Both the position numbers and the translations under genes were made by a program. This document shows, in pieces, positions 1 to 14,349 of a stretch of DNA of 64,000 nucleotides. The notes under the pieces are model-generated. The model worked only from the letters and a program-made list of their open reading frames with translations. It ran no database searches and had not been told where the DNA came from. The stretch spans positions 14,694,001 to 14,758,000 of the forward strand of contig NC_135250.1 in the NCBI RefSeq assembly GCF_964204865.1. The letters run 5' to 3'. This DNA is from Styela clava (Eukaryota > Chordata > Ascidiacea > Stolidobranchia > Styelidae). Numbering within the stretch: the stretch's first letter is position 1; every line of letters begins with the position of its first letter.

Positions 1-3000
1 ACTTCAATCATCACATGTTTGAATACCCGAGCTCACTTCTACTGATTTGTTATTATTTTACAATTTTTTTTATAAATTAACTGTCGTACTTGCTAAGTGT
101 CCACTAAGTGAAAATCTACAAAAAAAGCAGTGTTTAATAATGGACTACATTTTTAACCGAATCCAAAAATATTCCGTAACTTAGTCGACCCTTCCTCCGA
201 GGAGTTTTTGTTAAAACATCTTAATTAACTGTTAATCTTGATAGCAAACATGGGGGGCAGGGGGGGAGCTGACTGTGATGGTCGTATCGCTACCCAGTCT
301 ATACCGAATAACTGTGTGTTTTGTATATGATTTTTATTGATTCAATGCTTGTATTCTGGTTGACAAAATAAATCTCCCTCTCGTATTCAGTCATGTTTTT
401 TAACCTAGTTACGAGACCGGTATTGTACCATTATAGGTTGGAGATATTCATCTTTTTTGTATACCGGTACCGTACAACTTGTCCTGCCTATTGGCAAGAT
501 GGCCAACATTTTTGTTCGTAGGCCTATTTCAGTATTTACTAAATAATTTAGTTTTCACCTCTTGCAGCCTTGGTACGGTACCGGTAGTTTAAATAACGCG
601 TCCGCATGCCTTCAGTAAATGATTGCTAGCTGTACAGGTATAAATGCGTAAAACCAGTAAACAAACGTGATAGAAATGGTACGGGTTATAGATTGCTAAT
701 GTTAAACGCTTCCAGTACCGGACGGACACGGACCCAAAGCGACATTAGGGCCGCATTTGCAGCGCATATCCCACAGAGCACGGCGCGTTGGCAGAATCTC
801 ATGGTCTAATGAGAATGACGTCATCGGAAACACCGCGCTGATTAAAAGTTTAATGAACGATTATCAAAAATCTTGACCGTGTTTATCATGATAAAAATAT
901 CAAAAAAGATGTAAAAAATATTCTATCCTCAAAACTGCTCACGTATACAATGAAAGATATCTGGAAAATTACAAAAAATGCAAATTTCTGCTCTGGTGAT
1001 CACATTTCCCATAAGAGCTAATGTTAAAAAAAATTTTTACATCACTTTTATTTTTTGCGCGTAGGATGGGTTTTTAATGAATAAGGTCTATTCTCAGTAT
1101 CTACAATGTCTTATCCCCAAAATAGCTAATCAGTTTCAATTACATTATTTTTTAGGTTTAAAAATATATATTTCATCAATATAACACACACACACAACGT
1201 TCTGCACACCCACCGAAATAAGACTAAGATTAAATATAAAGAATAAAACAGCAATGCACCCAATATAAAAGCCAACCAAGGTGAATTGGACTCGGACTGT
1301 GAATATCACAAGTGCACGTCTTACTATACTGTAGTATAAATTCAAATTAATACGCGTTAAGCTAGAATCCGTGATGCAAAAACTCAAAAATACTTCGCCG
1401 AGGTTATTTTGCCTTTGCGACGTCACAATAGTCCTGTGGTAACAATGATTATTCATTATGACGAAACAATTGCACAAATGTGCATGTCATACTGAATCTC
1501 CATTTTTATGGGTTCGGAATTCTTAAAATAAAATCTGAGTTAACAGACAAGTGCGCAGCATTACATAAATACCTATTTTATAAAAAACTCAAAATCGCCA
1601 AAAATGACTTACGCAATTCGGTTATTAGCGTGACGACATACATGTACCAGCGCTGCGCGCATTAACACATATTCAATTCATTTATTATTTTCTCTCATTC
1701 TGCAGTCAAACCTATGTTAGCACAGATGCCATGTACTCGGCATATTTATAAATTACATAAAGAACCGCCGTTACGTAACGACGACCGTTTAGTTATGTAA
1801 GAATTGTAAAGCGGACATTTTCCGTATTTGCGACCACACAGATATGAACGACTTAAAACACGAAACAGGCCATGCGACATCTTACTTGAATCGACAGTAC
1901 ATCGATAAATCCGAGCATTAGTAGTTTGATAACAATTTTTTTGCAGAGAATATATTTCATTGAGGCGACCAATCAAGGATCCGAATCCAGAAGAGTAAGT
2001 CAGAATATTTGAACAAAAGTATAAATTTTTTTATTTCACTTATCTGACTCAATACGATAGCCTAATTAACAAATAGAAAGTAGAAACAGCTAGAATTGAG
2101 ATATTCCCATATTATAAGAGATGTGAAATTAGAACACAAAAATGTAATAAATTCGGGGGAAGGGACATACCATTGGCACATACAATCGCGTTTCGTCGCT
2201 GTCAGTAATTAAGTAACAAAGGAAAACTCGCAGATGAGCTTTCGAATGGGTAATGGTATATTTTAAACTTTTGACAGGTCCTGTGTGAGCTGACTGGACC
2301 TTTTCGAAACAAACTTTTACCTATCGATCTTAACACGTTGGGGAATAGATATTAATATTGATTTTTCCTTTATTAAGCTTGATGAATAAAATTGAAATTT
2401 TTGTCAATCAAAGTCGATTGTGTCCAACTGTGGAAAGCAAAATCAACATCTCCCTTCCCTTCCAATTATTAAAGTATTATGTAACGTAGTTATATAACCA
2501 AATTTTACGATGTTCGTCACGATTATATCACACAGCGTTAAGTTTAAATACGAAAGTGCGTTGCAAAGTTTTTTTGAAAATGTTCAAGATAAGAGTCGTT
2601 CTAACACCTTGCTATGAAAATGTAAACTGGCAAAATGGGGCGTAGGAATACATGTGTAATATGTAGCAGCGCGGTCCACTTTAGTATATATTCAACTAAT
2701 TTATTATTTGTTTATTATTTTCTCTCAATCTCCCAGTGTATCCGTACTTGAACGTCCACCGGGTAAGTATGTCTGGGACTTAATCCACGTAAATAGAATT
2801 ATTAAAAATTATATAACGTAGTTATATAACGTAGGTATATAATTTATATATATCAACTATACTCACGGTGATGCCACTGGATAGTTTCGCTTCGCAATGT
2901 TTGACAGTCTATTGCACAGCGTTGTTGCGTATAGGAAAGACTTAAAAGTAACGGTTTGAGGGTTTTATTGAAGCTTGTAAAATTATTGTTAGAGTCAGAT

Positions 3001-5265
3001 GGCAACAAAGCGATTTACCACAGAAAGGTTAAAGATAAATCCATCACAATTGCAGAAAGCGTGCATTTTCTTATTACAGAATCTCCAACTTTGCTTTTCT
3101 TCGTATTACAGTAACTGTTTGGATATATTTTTGTAGTTGTTGTGGTTTATCATGTTGTCATTGTTTTTCGGAAAAAATCGCTTTTCCTCGCAACTAACTA
3201 CGATCGCCATTTCAAATTATAAAGATGGATGAAATCGCTAGAAGACTATTACTTTTGTTTGTAATTTGGTCTTTCAAATTTCATCTCAGTCCCATGGGAC
3301 CAAAAATACCCTTCGAGACCATATTTGAACAGTTCCTCGTTTTGAAATGAAAGCTATCGGCGCTTGGCATATTTGTTACCTCAGCACTAGCTCACGTGAC
3401 ACGGCAGTGAGATAAAACTCTATTGCGTGTCGCGGTATGCATTTTCGCAGTATGCATATGTGAGATAGGTAGGAAATCGCAGTTTCATCTTTTATCGCCG
3501 AATTAATTCCTCATCGCATCGACTGGCCCACTGGTGAAACTGAAACCACACTTTTTCTGGCTTGTCAAACAAATATCGATTGGCGCAAAGTGGTCGTGTA
3601 AACAATGGGAAGCGGTTTCTGTCGTCTTATTCGTTTGGCTCAGAGATCTCAATAATTGTTCCTATTATGGTGACATTTTATTGGAAATTACCAAGTGTTT
3701 AAGAAGTTATGCAACAAAAAACATTCTTTACAAGTGCTGTAGACCCGTTAGGCATTACCCCTCTCGAAATTATCATGCAGGTGAGATGAGATCTTATTAC
3801 CAATCGAGCGATCTGAAAGTTTCAAAAAATTATCGAAAACTTCGGTTTTTATTTATGCTTTAATGACTATATAGGATCAACACAGCCCCGTTACGACAAC
3901 AGACGACCGCCAACAATCTGATGAGTGAACTCATGTTTTGGGCAGTCAATTTACGGTAATGATAGGACTTATCCTCGTGTAACCTCATTCTGTGACGTAT
4001 TGTGTTATGTAACAGAAAAGAACGAGAGAACGTAAAATCGAGAGAATATAGCGAATGTCGCGCAGGCGGGTGAGTGCGCATTTCATTATACTGGACAGTA
4101 AAGTATAAGAACTGTGATGGCAGATTGTCACTGATTTTACGAAATGAGTATTCATTAGCAAAGTAGATAATATATTTTAGCAATCAGAAAATACTGCTAA
4201 GTATATTTTATTCATATTTAAAATAATATGCAGTTCGTTCAGCAAGCTTTATCACTCTTTGTATATGACAAATAACAGAATAAGCGAGAGAAAGCAGTAA
4301 CACCTACATTGAAATGATCGACTTCAAATATGATCAAGTTTATTGAATATTATGAATAGACAAGTTTACCCGTTAGTAGCCAATTCAGGAAACCTCATTT
4401 ACTCATATGAGATCGAAAATATCAACTATACTCAGCCAAACAAACTTACGTAAGAGTATAAAATTACATAATTCTAGAGTCTAGACACGGAACACTTGAC
4501 GCTCCTTCTTTGCTCGAAACAGTGAAACGAATGAGTTTATTGTTACGTAATGGTAACTTTTTTGGTGATTTGTCGGCTTTAGAAAACAGCCTGTCACAAC
4601 GTAAGGATCGTCCTTTGAATGTAGGGCAGTAATTTTTTTTAAAGTTGTCCCTGTTCGTGACATCAGAAAAAATAATTTTCGGTATTAGATTGAAATTCGT
4701 CTCAATATCACGGTATCAATTCATGACTTCATGGAGACGCTTAATTTAAATAAGATACCGGTAGGTATAAAATCGAGATAGGGCATGAATTGAACATGAA
4801 CATTGAACATGATTATTGGTTTTTCTCACGATAAAGATATAATTGATATATGTACAAAATAGATATTATAAATCCGTAAACTTCAGTTTCTCAATAATTT
4901 ACATCTAAAAACGGACTAAAATAAAAGGAAAACTGTTATGGATTTTCATCAACAAAACTTCATATATTGGGATACGTTTATGCTGGTTACATTTCAAGTT
5001 TATCAATTAAACCGCAAACAAAATAAAATAAAAACGCCGTACGCGATTGCCTGGTGGGCCTACGCTTTGCAACCTTCATTGCGTTATTGCGCAGACAATA
5101 CCAATCCTCCATTTTTAATTTCCAGTTATATTAAATGATCTGTGTGTGCAATATATATCAGAGACTTTAACAAATTCGACGAAAGCTTTGTGTTACGGGA
5201 TTTTTTAATATTAATTCAACTTTGAAGATAAACCGGCATTGGGAGTATAAACTTTAAACGACGGA
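1..5265. other. Intergenic region, no supported gene
   Basis: No open frame here shows recognisable protein similarity or joins to a neighbouring exon. Small items seen: a consensus CRE-like octamer at 816-823, a short CA run near 1184-1195, a 12-bp palindrome at 1769-1780, and short tandem units of the type TATATAACGTAG near 2805-2845. One 24-codon frame at 3709-3780 ends at a good donor (see findings) but has no partner exon that I can see. Confidence 0.6.
816..823. promoter_or_regulatory. CRE-like octamer TGACGTCA
   Basis: A perfect TGACGTCA palindrome, the consensus for CREB/ATF bZIP factors. It lies in a stretch richer in GC than its surroundings (about 720-840), which could be a promoter of a gene to the left of the window. 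No start site is visible, so the role is inference. Confidence 0.2.
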
Positions 5266-8200
5266 ATGGGAGAGGTTTACGTCATGAAAAGGCTGATTTC
5301 AAGATTGGTAGAACAATTACGACAAGACGCTCAAGATATTGACGTTTCTGGTAGGTATATTTTATTATTACAATTTTAGTATTGTGGAAATCTCATTAAT
5401 CGTGAGTTTTTAAAATTTGTATTATTGGTTGTATTATAAGAATGCCACTGGTCAAGTATTATTCCTGCTTCGCCAGGGCTTACAATGTTGGTATTGTCGA
5501 ATTACCATCAAGCATAGAGGTTTTTAAATTGGTATTGTTGATTGCTTTTTGAAAATCTGTCTGCAAAATTTATTTATTTTTCTAAAGTTTTAAAAAATAG
5601 TCAATATAAATTACCACCTACAATACATTCGTCATTTGTACAACATACGTTTGCCTCGTATTATAAATAAAATTTGAGCGCCTAAAATTTTCTGCAACCT
5701 TTTAATTTTTTTTCAAGTTTATCCTGCTGAAAGGTTGTGCTCGGGATGTCAAGAGTTTCTCTATCACCCTGTAACATCACCATGTGGCCATAGCTTTTGC
5801 GATGAATGTTCTAAGGGTTCTGTAATGTGTATCCACTGCAAACATCAGTTAACGCTGTCACAATTGAGGTATTGTACTTTTAAAGCTTCAACACTGATAT
5901 CTACTGGTTAATAAATGGGGTCTAGCTTACAAAAAAATCAAGTTATCAACGATGGTTTGTTCCAGATGTGCAGACAGATATTTTTATTATAACTTTATAG
6001 AAATCGATTGTCTCGCCCAATCGTGCTTCTAACCATTGTTTTCTAAGCGATCACTTCCTGTATAATCTCTATATTACTATGGCATTCAATCAGGCATAAT
6101 TATGTAACACAAAGACACATCGTGGTCCGACAATCCTCTAGAGTAGAGTCTAGACAAAAGTGTTTCAGGGATGGAAATGGCGGTCAAGTGCAAATGATCG
6201 ACTCTTTAGGTTTTACATATATTAGTTGATTAGATGTTTGAATAAGTTGTGGAATGAAATTAATACATGAAAATAAATACTAAGTCATCGACTCGATATT
6301 AAAATTGTACCCCGTGGGGCAGAATATCCAAATTTAAAATTTGATTTTGCCAACTTCAACAGGGTGAACGTAACACTGAGTTATGTGTTAGAGATGTTAT
6401 TCCCGGACGACTATTTATATTTTCAACTTATATCAGAAGGCGACAAATTGCTTCAAAACTCTTTGCACGATGAAGCTTTATCCAAATACAATGAGGCTAT
6501 ATCACATAGTGAGTAGATATTTTCTCTTTTACATTACGGTCATTTCCAATATTTAGCTCTGGAGCATGTCTTCCCAACCGCCAGTCCGCGGACATTCGTT
6601 GCGTAGCAAGCCGTTTTATCGACAGGCGTTGAATTTTATTTGACATATAGAGCCAAATGGTTGCCCGGCGGTGTTTAGACCGACGAGCAATCGGCTGCCA
6701 TTAATTCTAGCAAGTGTACAAATCTACACACGCTTGATTTAGTCCGTTCTGATCCAGCCCATAAGTGAACTTAATAATGATACATAATATATTGATATTG
6801 CTGTACCTGAACGATAAAATAAACAAAAAAAGCGAAATATGAAGCTTTGGAGTATCACGTCACGTATCGAAATACTTCCAAAGATATGACTCAATTACCC
6901 GTTGCTATCGCCATATTAACTGTGATCTGTGTCTGAATTCATACCGAATTTCATATTGACGAGGTGGTAGATATTACCACGAATATTTATATTCCACTAT
7001 TTTAAGCTGTTGTAAATATTTCCTTTCCATTGAGTTACTGGATTATGTAACCATTTTTATGGTATCGCTTGACTAAAGAGTTATCGGTAATTTGTTGGAA
7101 ACTGCGATTGAACAAGAATATCGCATCTCGCCAAGGTAATTAATACACTTGCAAAATATCATCGATTCAATTTACGTCAATAATCGAAATCTATTCTGTT
7201 TTAGTTCCCGGAAAAAATCTTGCGGTATTAAAAAGAGCCATAGCATATAATAAAGAGGGACATTGGAAAAGGGCTCTCAGTGATGTCGTTTCGGTAATAT
7301 TGCGAGGCAAATATGCTTCAAAGGTTGGTATGAGTACTACTTGATTTTCATTTCTACTGTATGAAGAATAAGTCAATGACGGAGATTGTTTATTACTTAT
7401 CCATGCAACAAAAATATTTGGTCTGAATTAGGAAAACCCCCAATTTTATGCACCTTCATAGTTTTAAGGAGTCATTAAACATTCCCCACGCTGAGAAGTT
7501 GAAATATCTGAAATGAGCGTATTTTTGCCATTTTAAAATCACTTGATGGTATTACATTTTTTTGAATTCACGAGGAGTTATTTGCCCTTGCACAGGCTAT
7601 TAGAATCGCGTCATGATTGACATAAGTTAATTTTTGAAGTTAATAGTAATAGATATAAGGATTGTGAAGCACCTATTAGTTGTCGATTTTAAACACACTG
7701 TATTGTTAATACTCGATCCTGTTGTTCAGAGTAAAGAAATGCCCACGCAAGAACTACTATTTCACGAGGAGGAAATCATTGGAAAAATAGTTCAGGTAAA
7801 ATTATGTTTAAAGGCATGATCAAATCAAGTTGGCAACTTTTGGTATACAAAGCTTACTATAAAGCACAGTTTGTGGAATCTGTGTCATTTGTTCTGAAAA
7901 CGTAGAATCAAATTAAAGTTGCCCAAGAATTACATTGAATCGAACATGGACCTGCAGCATTTTTTATCTTGATTAATAATTTTAGATCGCTTTTGTAGAT
8001 TATACTAAATGTTAATTTCCACATGATTCTTTAAACATTGCACTTTTTACTTGTGTCTCAAATTGAATAGTGAGCAGTCTCAGATTCACTACACAAACAA
8101 TACATTAAAATCAAGTAATTTAAAAAATTGGCTAAATGTTTTTGATGCATTCTTGCATTAATTGTACATAAAGTCTTGAGAATTTTACCATAGCTGCTTT

Positions 8201-11200
8201 ATTGGTACCAACTATCTGAAAGTTAGTACAGACGCCAAGTTCAAAATATTGCTTTTCATTTTCGGTGGGACCAAAGGCATTTTTTATCTTCGGTTGGGTT
8301 TCATCTTAGGTATGATTCTTCATAAATATATCAATCTTATTTAGCGAATATGCTGATATCATTGGTTAAACACTGTTTTACAGGCATTTACAGAGGAAAT
8401 TTCACATAAGAATTTTTCCCACCAATGCAGTTCATCAACATCCCAGAAGTGGACGTATCCCATAGCAACGTATTCGGAAAATTCTTCGAGCATCCAATCA
8501 CATGACGAACTTTGCTCAACTGAAGACCAAATTAGCGAAGATCCTATATTAATGGGTAAACGTTTTGAAAAACTCACATAAAATTTCAATTTCATTTTAA
8601 TAAAAAATATTGTCTTGATGCTGTTATTTGCGAAACAGATGTTTAACCCTTCCCTATGCACTCGATGTTCAAATATAAGAAACTAATAATAACATGGACT
8701 GTACTATGGCGTTAATCGCCATTCGATTCCTTCATAGTTTTTCGATATAGAATAGTGAATTAATAACTGAATATTTTACTATTTACAGATTTACAACGTT
8801 TTCTTGAATTAGTGATTGCGGCAAATCTACCATTACTAACACGGAGTCATTCCGCATCTTACTGTCACTTCAACGGTTTGTAAATAATTAATTCTTGTAT
8901 ATTACTTTCGACAGCGCAGGATAATACGTTTGTCGCAACCAATGATGTTGTACTTATAGCAAATGCACGATAATATTGAAATGCGCATATTAACTAATCG
9001 GTAGCAATATTTTGGACATAGCGAAATGTATCTTCCTAGGCGTAATGACTTGATTGGGGCTCAACATGGCAGAATCGATTTTGTTTCCCCAACCGACCAG
9101 GATCAATCTTGAAAATGAAGAGTAAAACTAAAAATGGAATTTCGTCTTTAGATTCGACGCGAAATGAAGTACTTGAAATAGCGGAATCAGATACATTCAA
9201 CTGTATTTTGTGTTCCAGATTACTATATGATCCCGTCTGCACCTCGTGTGGTCACTCATTTTGCCGTGACTGTCTTGACAGGTAGTTATTGTAATAATTT
9301 ATTGCTTCGCTCTGGGCCACGTGTCCATATATTTGAGCGTTGCTCTCTTGTTATAGTTAATTTCCGTTCAGCAGTGGAAACATGGCAGCAACTTATTGCT
9401 TTTCGAATGGGAGCGTCGGCTTATTCCTATTTTGACGCCACAACTGTGAAACTGGGTTACAGACTGGATCAGAACATACTTTTTTTTTTTTGCTGTGTTT
9501 AAACAGGAAAATACTGATATCACAGAAGCAATTCAGAATAATAAAACTTTGTTTATTCCGATTAGAGTTAGGTATAGAGTAGACTGACACCCTGAAACGA
9601 ATAATAAATTGATCTGATGTCTTCAAAATCTTCTTTAAACGTATATTTATAAACTTTAAAAATGTCAGATAATAATACTTAACCTCTAACCTCTCTTTAG
9701 GTGGTTTGATCATCGGCTAACTTGTCCAATGTGCCAAAGTAAAGAAGTGCGTGCTATTCAAAAAGACTCAAACAAATGTTATTCTCTAGCAACAGATATT
9801 ACTATGAATATTTTAATGCAAAAATGTATTCCTAACCTGGTAAAAGAAAGAGAATTATATCGCGAGGAAGAACGCAAGGTTATAAGGTTAGATGTTACAG
9901 CCAATTATTTCAAAAATATCATCGTTGTATTTGAATAGGAAGCATTCAGATGTATGACTGTAACTGTGTTGCCAGAATCGAGCACGGTCTACTTCATAGT
10001 CATGCTTTTTGAGGTACAACTAAAAATCATACGCATCATTCTCATTATTAAATGAATATGCCGCCGATTTTTCTCATTTGTTTCTTCATATACCCGGCAT
10101 CGGACGTCGAATGACCTAAATTCAAACCCCATAGCTAGTTTTTTAAGCAAACCAATTCATTGATGATCACCTTTTATTAATTTTGAAAACAGGGAGACAG
10201 TTCCTATTTTTGTGTGTACCCTGGCTCTGCCGTATGTTCGTTGTCTTCTTCATGTACACGAGCCAAGATACAGACTTATGATGAGGAGGGTTGAAGAATT
10301 CCACAATGGAAATTTTGGAATGGCCACAGCATCAACTATAGCACCGTAAGCTTATACTTTTTCTGTAAATTTGATTCAAAATTTGAGAATATCTTTTTCT
10401 TCGTGTCGATCTTAATCTTAATATAATATCTCGCGTTTATATCGGTATAAACTAAAACCATCATGTGTGTTCACTGTTTACACATTGCTAGCTTTTGGCC
10501 CCTTTTCTCAGAAAGCAGTAGCAGAAAATAAATAAGTACAATAGCCTGTAGTAGCGAGCGGTTAGATAGGTAGAATTGATTTTTTTTATTTTAATCTCGT
10601 TTGTGTCGTAATAATTTAAATCGAAAAGTTACCCAGAGTTTGCGTTCCCACTACAATACTGGATAGGCTACTTCTCCTCTTTGAAGCGCGTGTAAAAGTG
10701 AAACTTTGTATAAAAAAAACATAAAAACGCCAGGTAAGACTTGATTTGACCCCAAGTCCAGAAGTTCCAGTTGAATTGGCAGCGCAATCAATATGTACAA
10801 CATCAACACTGAAGGAGTTTTGTCAATTATATAATTACCAATTATTCGGAAGTGTCGTGCACACGACAAAATTATTTTGAAAACTTTGACTCGTATCCTC
10901 ATTTGACTTGTGCATCCCTGGTCTAACGTAGAGTTTTAGGAAGAACTCTAAGTAGAATTCAAATATTTTAGTATCCTAATAATTTTCATTCAGTTTCAGC
11001 AAATATGGTACAATTTTAAATGTCGAAAAGACGTCCATTCTTCCCGACGGACGATCAAACCTAGTGACAATGGGTACAAGACGTTTTGAAGTCGTACAAT
11101 ACGATAAATGCGACGGATACCACACAGCTAAATTAAATTATATTGTAGACGTCGCAGACGCGGACGAAAAGAGCAAACAGACGACGACAAATATGGCTGA

Positions 11201-12203
11201 AGAGGTAATTTTAATTACAAGCTTTCTTCTTTTCAAGCTTTTATTGTTCGAAATTCGCTTAATTAGTTAACCGCACCGATTTAGTGAAGAAGAAGCTATG
11301 TTTTCAAGTTTGTAGATATATTTCTACTTTTGTCCTCGTAAACCTTTCAAAACAGGCTGATGTGGTAAACATGCTTTCTATCACGTTGGACCAGAGTAGT
11401 AATATTTCTTCATTGTCAGTTTCGTCTATCTGGTCGCGCCTCTGTTTTTCTTGCTTTTAATTGTGTGTTCTTCATTTGTATCATATTAGAGGTAAGTTAT
11501 TGAGTGGACGTCGTGATATGTGTTCAACAACCATGGTCAAACAAGTTGAAATTAAATCTGCATACATTATTCAATTACAGGTTTACCTTCGTGCTAAGGA
11601 GTGCTTCCAAAGATGTTCATTTCGCTTCAAGACAATCACAGAAATGCAAATCGGAAAATTTCCGGAACAAGATAAAACAGAAGTATTGATTGAATTTTAC
11701 GGCCAAGGCATTTACGGATGCGATTAGAAAATTAAACTTTCAGATTGTAAATCTGGTCAGCACTACGACCACAGTTTCAACAAGTTGACCTGAACATGAA
11801 ATTGTACCAAGTATTAAATAACCTTTTGCAACTTACAAATTCTATTTCTAATTGTCTGTTATCTAGCCACATAGCAGACTTGCTGATGGTAAAAAAACAC
11901 GGTGTACGGTACTAATAACTAATCGGCACACGTAGAGGATATACCGAGTGAAAACTTCTTGCATCTTAAAATCTATCGTTTGTTTCTCATCGTCACAATA
12001 ACTGACCTATCTGTCTTTCTTTCAAGGGTGACGACGGGCCTCACTGGGCGTGGTGGGTATTGGCAATGATTCCTTCAAACGACAATTTGAAACTTCATGT
12101 ATTAAAGAAGACACGATTTCGACATAGACTGGCCCTGTTGAATTCAATGTTGAAAAAATTCGATAAAATGTCGTCGGTCCGAGATCTCATGCTTGACGAG
12201 TAG
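5266..12203 (+). CDS. LONRF: LON peptidase N-terminal domain and RING finger protein (LONRF family)
   Basis: Thirteen exons join in phase: 5266-5350, 5718-5868, 6363-6508, 7205-7323, 7730-7795, 8384-8555, 8789-8875, 9101-9281, 9701-9886, 10193-10345, 11000-11204, 11581-11682, 12027-12203; 609 aa. Domain order is RING1 (about residues 36-73, CSGC...CGHSFCDEC...CIHC), a TPR-like helical region (about 98-160), RING2 (from about residue 310, CILC...CGHSFCRDC...CPMC) and a LON substrate-binding domain (about 399-600, starting VPIFVCTLALP and including LHVHEPRYRLM). This is the order of vertebrate LONRF1-3, which act as RING E3 ligases. It lacks the protease part of Lon. At 609 aa it is shorter than the vertebrate proteins (about 750-770), mainly between TPR and RING2. 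I start at 5266 because it is the first ATG after an in-frame stop (5248-5250); a second in-frame ATG is at 5284. The paralogue cannot be assigned. The exons at 7730 and 8384 are the least conserved part of the model. Confidence 0.92.
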
Positions 12204-12881
12204 TAAAAGTAATGAAATGTACTTCAGCCAGCGTCTGTACGATACACGTCGATTGACATCATCCAACAGAGTTCAAGTGAGAATTTTGAACTTGAAACTA
12301 AATTTTTGTGGTACAAAGGCCAAATCAACACTCACCAACATTTTGTAAAACCAAATACAAAAATCGATGTACGCTTGAATCAGCATATTGTATGGGTATG
12401 GCTGATTTGACTTGGTGGTTCAATTCTCAGACAAAATACGAAACATTCGAGTGTTCGAGGAATGTATTTAGAATGTTTAGATTCATCGAATGTCGTCGGT
12501 TCGCAGCATTGAAATACAAATGTTACTACACTAAGACGAAAGTGGGAGCAAATGTATGATGTAACCACTGTGTACTCTAAAACTACGTTTGTAATCTTCA
12601 CACATACTAAATATACATTGATTATTTCAGTGAAGTGTAAAGCAGTGTGCTTGCCAGGCATATAATATTGGTAACGAGAATAGAGCCAACGTTTATAATT
12701 GTTCTGAATTGTAACTTTATTCATTGTTTATTTGTATTATACCTACCTACATGCTCACTGTTTGCAATAATTTTTATTGACTGTCTTCTACAGATAATTC
12801 TTTATCATGCGCGCAAAATGATCATATGATGGTCTTTGTTTGTATATATGATGATTATTGTTCAACTTGCTTTTTATCGAG

Positions 12882-12887
12882 AATAAA
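12882..12887 (+). other. Candidate poly(A) signal of LONRF
   Basis: AATAAA about 680 bp after the LONRF stop. It would give a long AT-rich 3' UTR. Transcript data would be needed to confirm it. Confidence 0.4.
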
Positions 12888-13789
12888 ATAGTTTGAAAAC
12901 TTTGAGAAGTATTGCAGTGGTTGAAAGAGTTAATTAATGTAGCCTAATAAAAAAAGTAATCATTATTTTTCTACGGAATTGCCACGGACATCACCAGTGA
13001 ATTGAATCATCAACGTGAATTGAAATACCAACTGAACCAAGTCACTTCTGTATTACCAGGTCAGGCACCGCAGTCTTCCGTTCCCCATAAAAAACTTCCC
13101 ACTCTCTGATAAGCACGACAGGACTGCCACTATTGTCTGAATAAAAACATCTATAGATTGATTGACCTCGAAAATCATCTAAAAATATCTAGATAGGAAA
13201 ACAAAACATCCAAAAAATATATCTGAATATGAAGCCACTAAATTTAATAAAAATAAACAAAACAAGAGAGTACAAATAGTTTGTTATATTACATTATAGT
13301 AGATTTGGAAGATCATTTGAAGTTGATGTTGTTACTACAGTTGCTTCAGAGGGATTTTTATATGTTTCTGCAGTACATATTTTTCTGAAACCGAAGCGTG
13401 CAACCTTGTTTATCTTGAATTGGGTTAAGTTTGATGATAACTAGTATTGCATTCAGTGAATCTGTCGTCCTGTTGTTTCTTAGTTTTTATTACAGTTTAT
13501 TGCATTAAATTTTTTTCAACATCAGCGTAACGTAGTAACATTGCTGGCTTACATTGCTGTTGCGGTGTTATTGTTCCACTTTCTGACTTTACAAGATTGA
13601 AGTTCTGTAGCTGACTTTCTGCCCTGCCGATGATGTTTTTTAGGATACCTATGTTTTATGACAGTTGAGTGGAGTTCATCGCAGCTTGTATTCATATATT
13701 TCGTACATATAGTAACAGGTGATTATCGAAGGTACTTTGTTAGTAAGGTGCAGCCCGACGCGAACGGACAGAATGTACAGATGTATGTC

Positions 13790-14092
13790 CTACCGTGTTT
13801 TCCCGAAAATAAGACCTAGCCTGAATTTTAGGAATGATTTTAATATAAGCCCTCCCCTTAAAATAAGACCTAGTCAATAACGAATTTTTACCTGGTCGAT
13901 AGCAAGAAATCTCTCCCATGCGTTATAAATGATTAATCTGATCTAAAACGTGTGAGAGAGGAAAACGTGACATTTAAGTAAATGGATATCGGTTTTAATA
14001 TTTTTTATATTTGAAAATGTCCTAATTCAGTACTTTCTAATTTTGTTTTTGATAAATAAAATTATAAGACATCCCTCGAAAATAAGCCCTGG
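13790..14092. repeat. Degenerate MITE-like repeat (AATAAGACC family)
   Basis: The left part reads TTTTCCCGAAAATAAGACC, followed by related blocks (ATAAGCCCTCC, AAAATAAGACCTAG) and, at the right, CCTCGAAAATAAGCCCTGG. The repeated AAAATAAG[AC]CC motif is typical of old short interspersed DNA-transposon derivatives seen in many animal genomes. No clean terminal inverted repeat or target duplication is left. Confidence 0.45.
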
Positions 14093-14265
14093 ATAATAAT
14101 TAGAACGTTGAAAAAAATATGTCTAGATTTTATAGTTAACATCTAGACTCCAAATTTTACATCTAGATATTGAACAAAATAAATAGATCTAGTCAGTGAT
14201 GAGCTGGGAAAATCGTAACAACCGGAACGCAGCTAATTTGTGAAAATGTAATATATATTTAGAAC

Positions 14266-14349
14266 ACAACGCGGACGCTACCACGCTACCAACGCGGACG
14301 CTACTTTCGGGGTCGACCCGCGAAACCACCCCCCTGGCTACGCCGCTGA
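14266..14349. repeat. Direct repeat and hAT-type element end
   Basis: ACGCGGACGCTAC occurs twice (about 14267 and 14290), followed by CCCCCCTGGCTACGCCGCTG. The reverse complement begins CAGCGGCGTAGCCAGGGG, a common end of short hAT-type MITEs. A possible left end (CAGTGATGAGCTGGG at about 14194) is too diverged to call, and no target duplication is visible. Confidence 0.35.

Noticed and set aside
12308..12829. Several 60-114 codon frames after LONRF
   Set aside because: They fall in the probable LONRF 3' UTR before the AATAAA at 12882 and lack any protein similarity.
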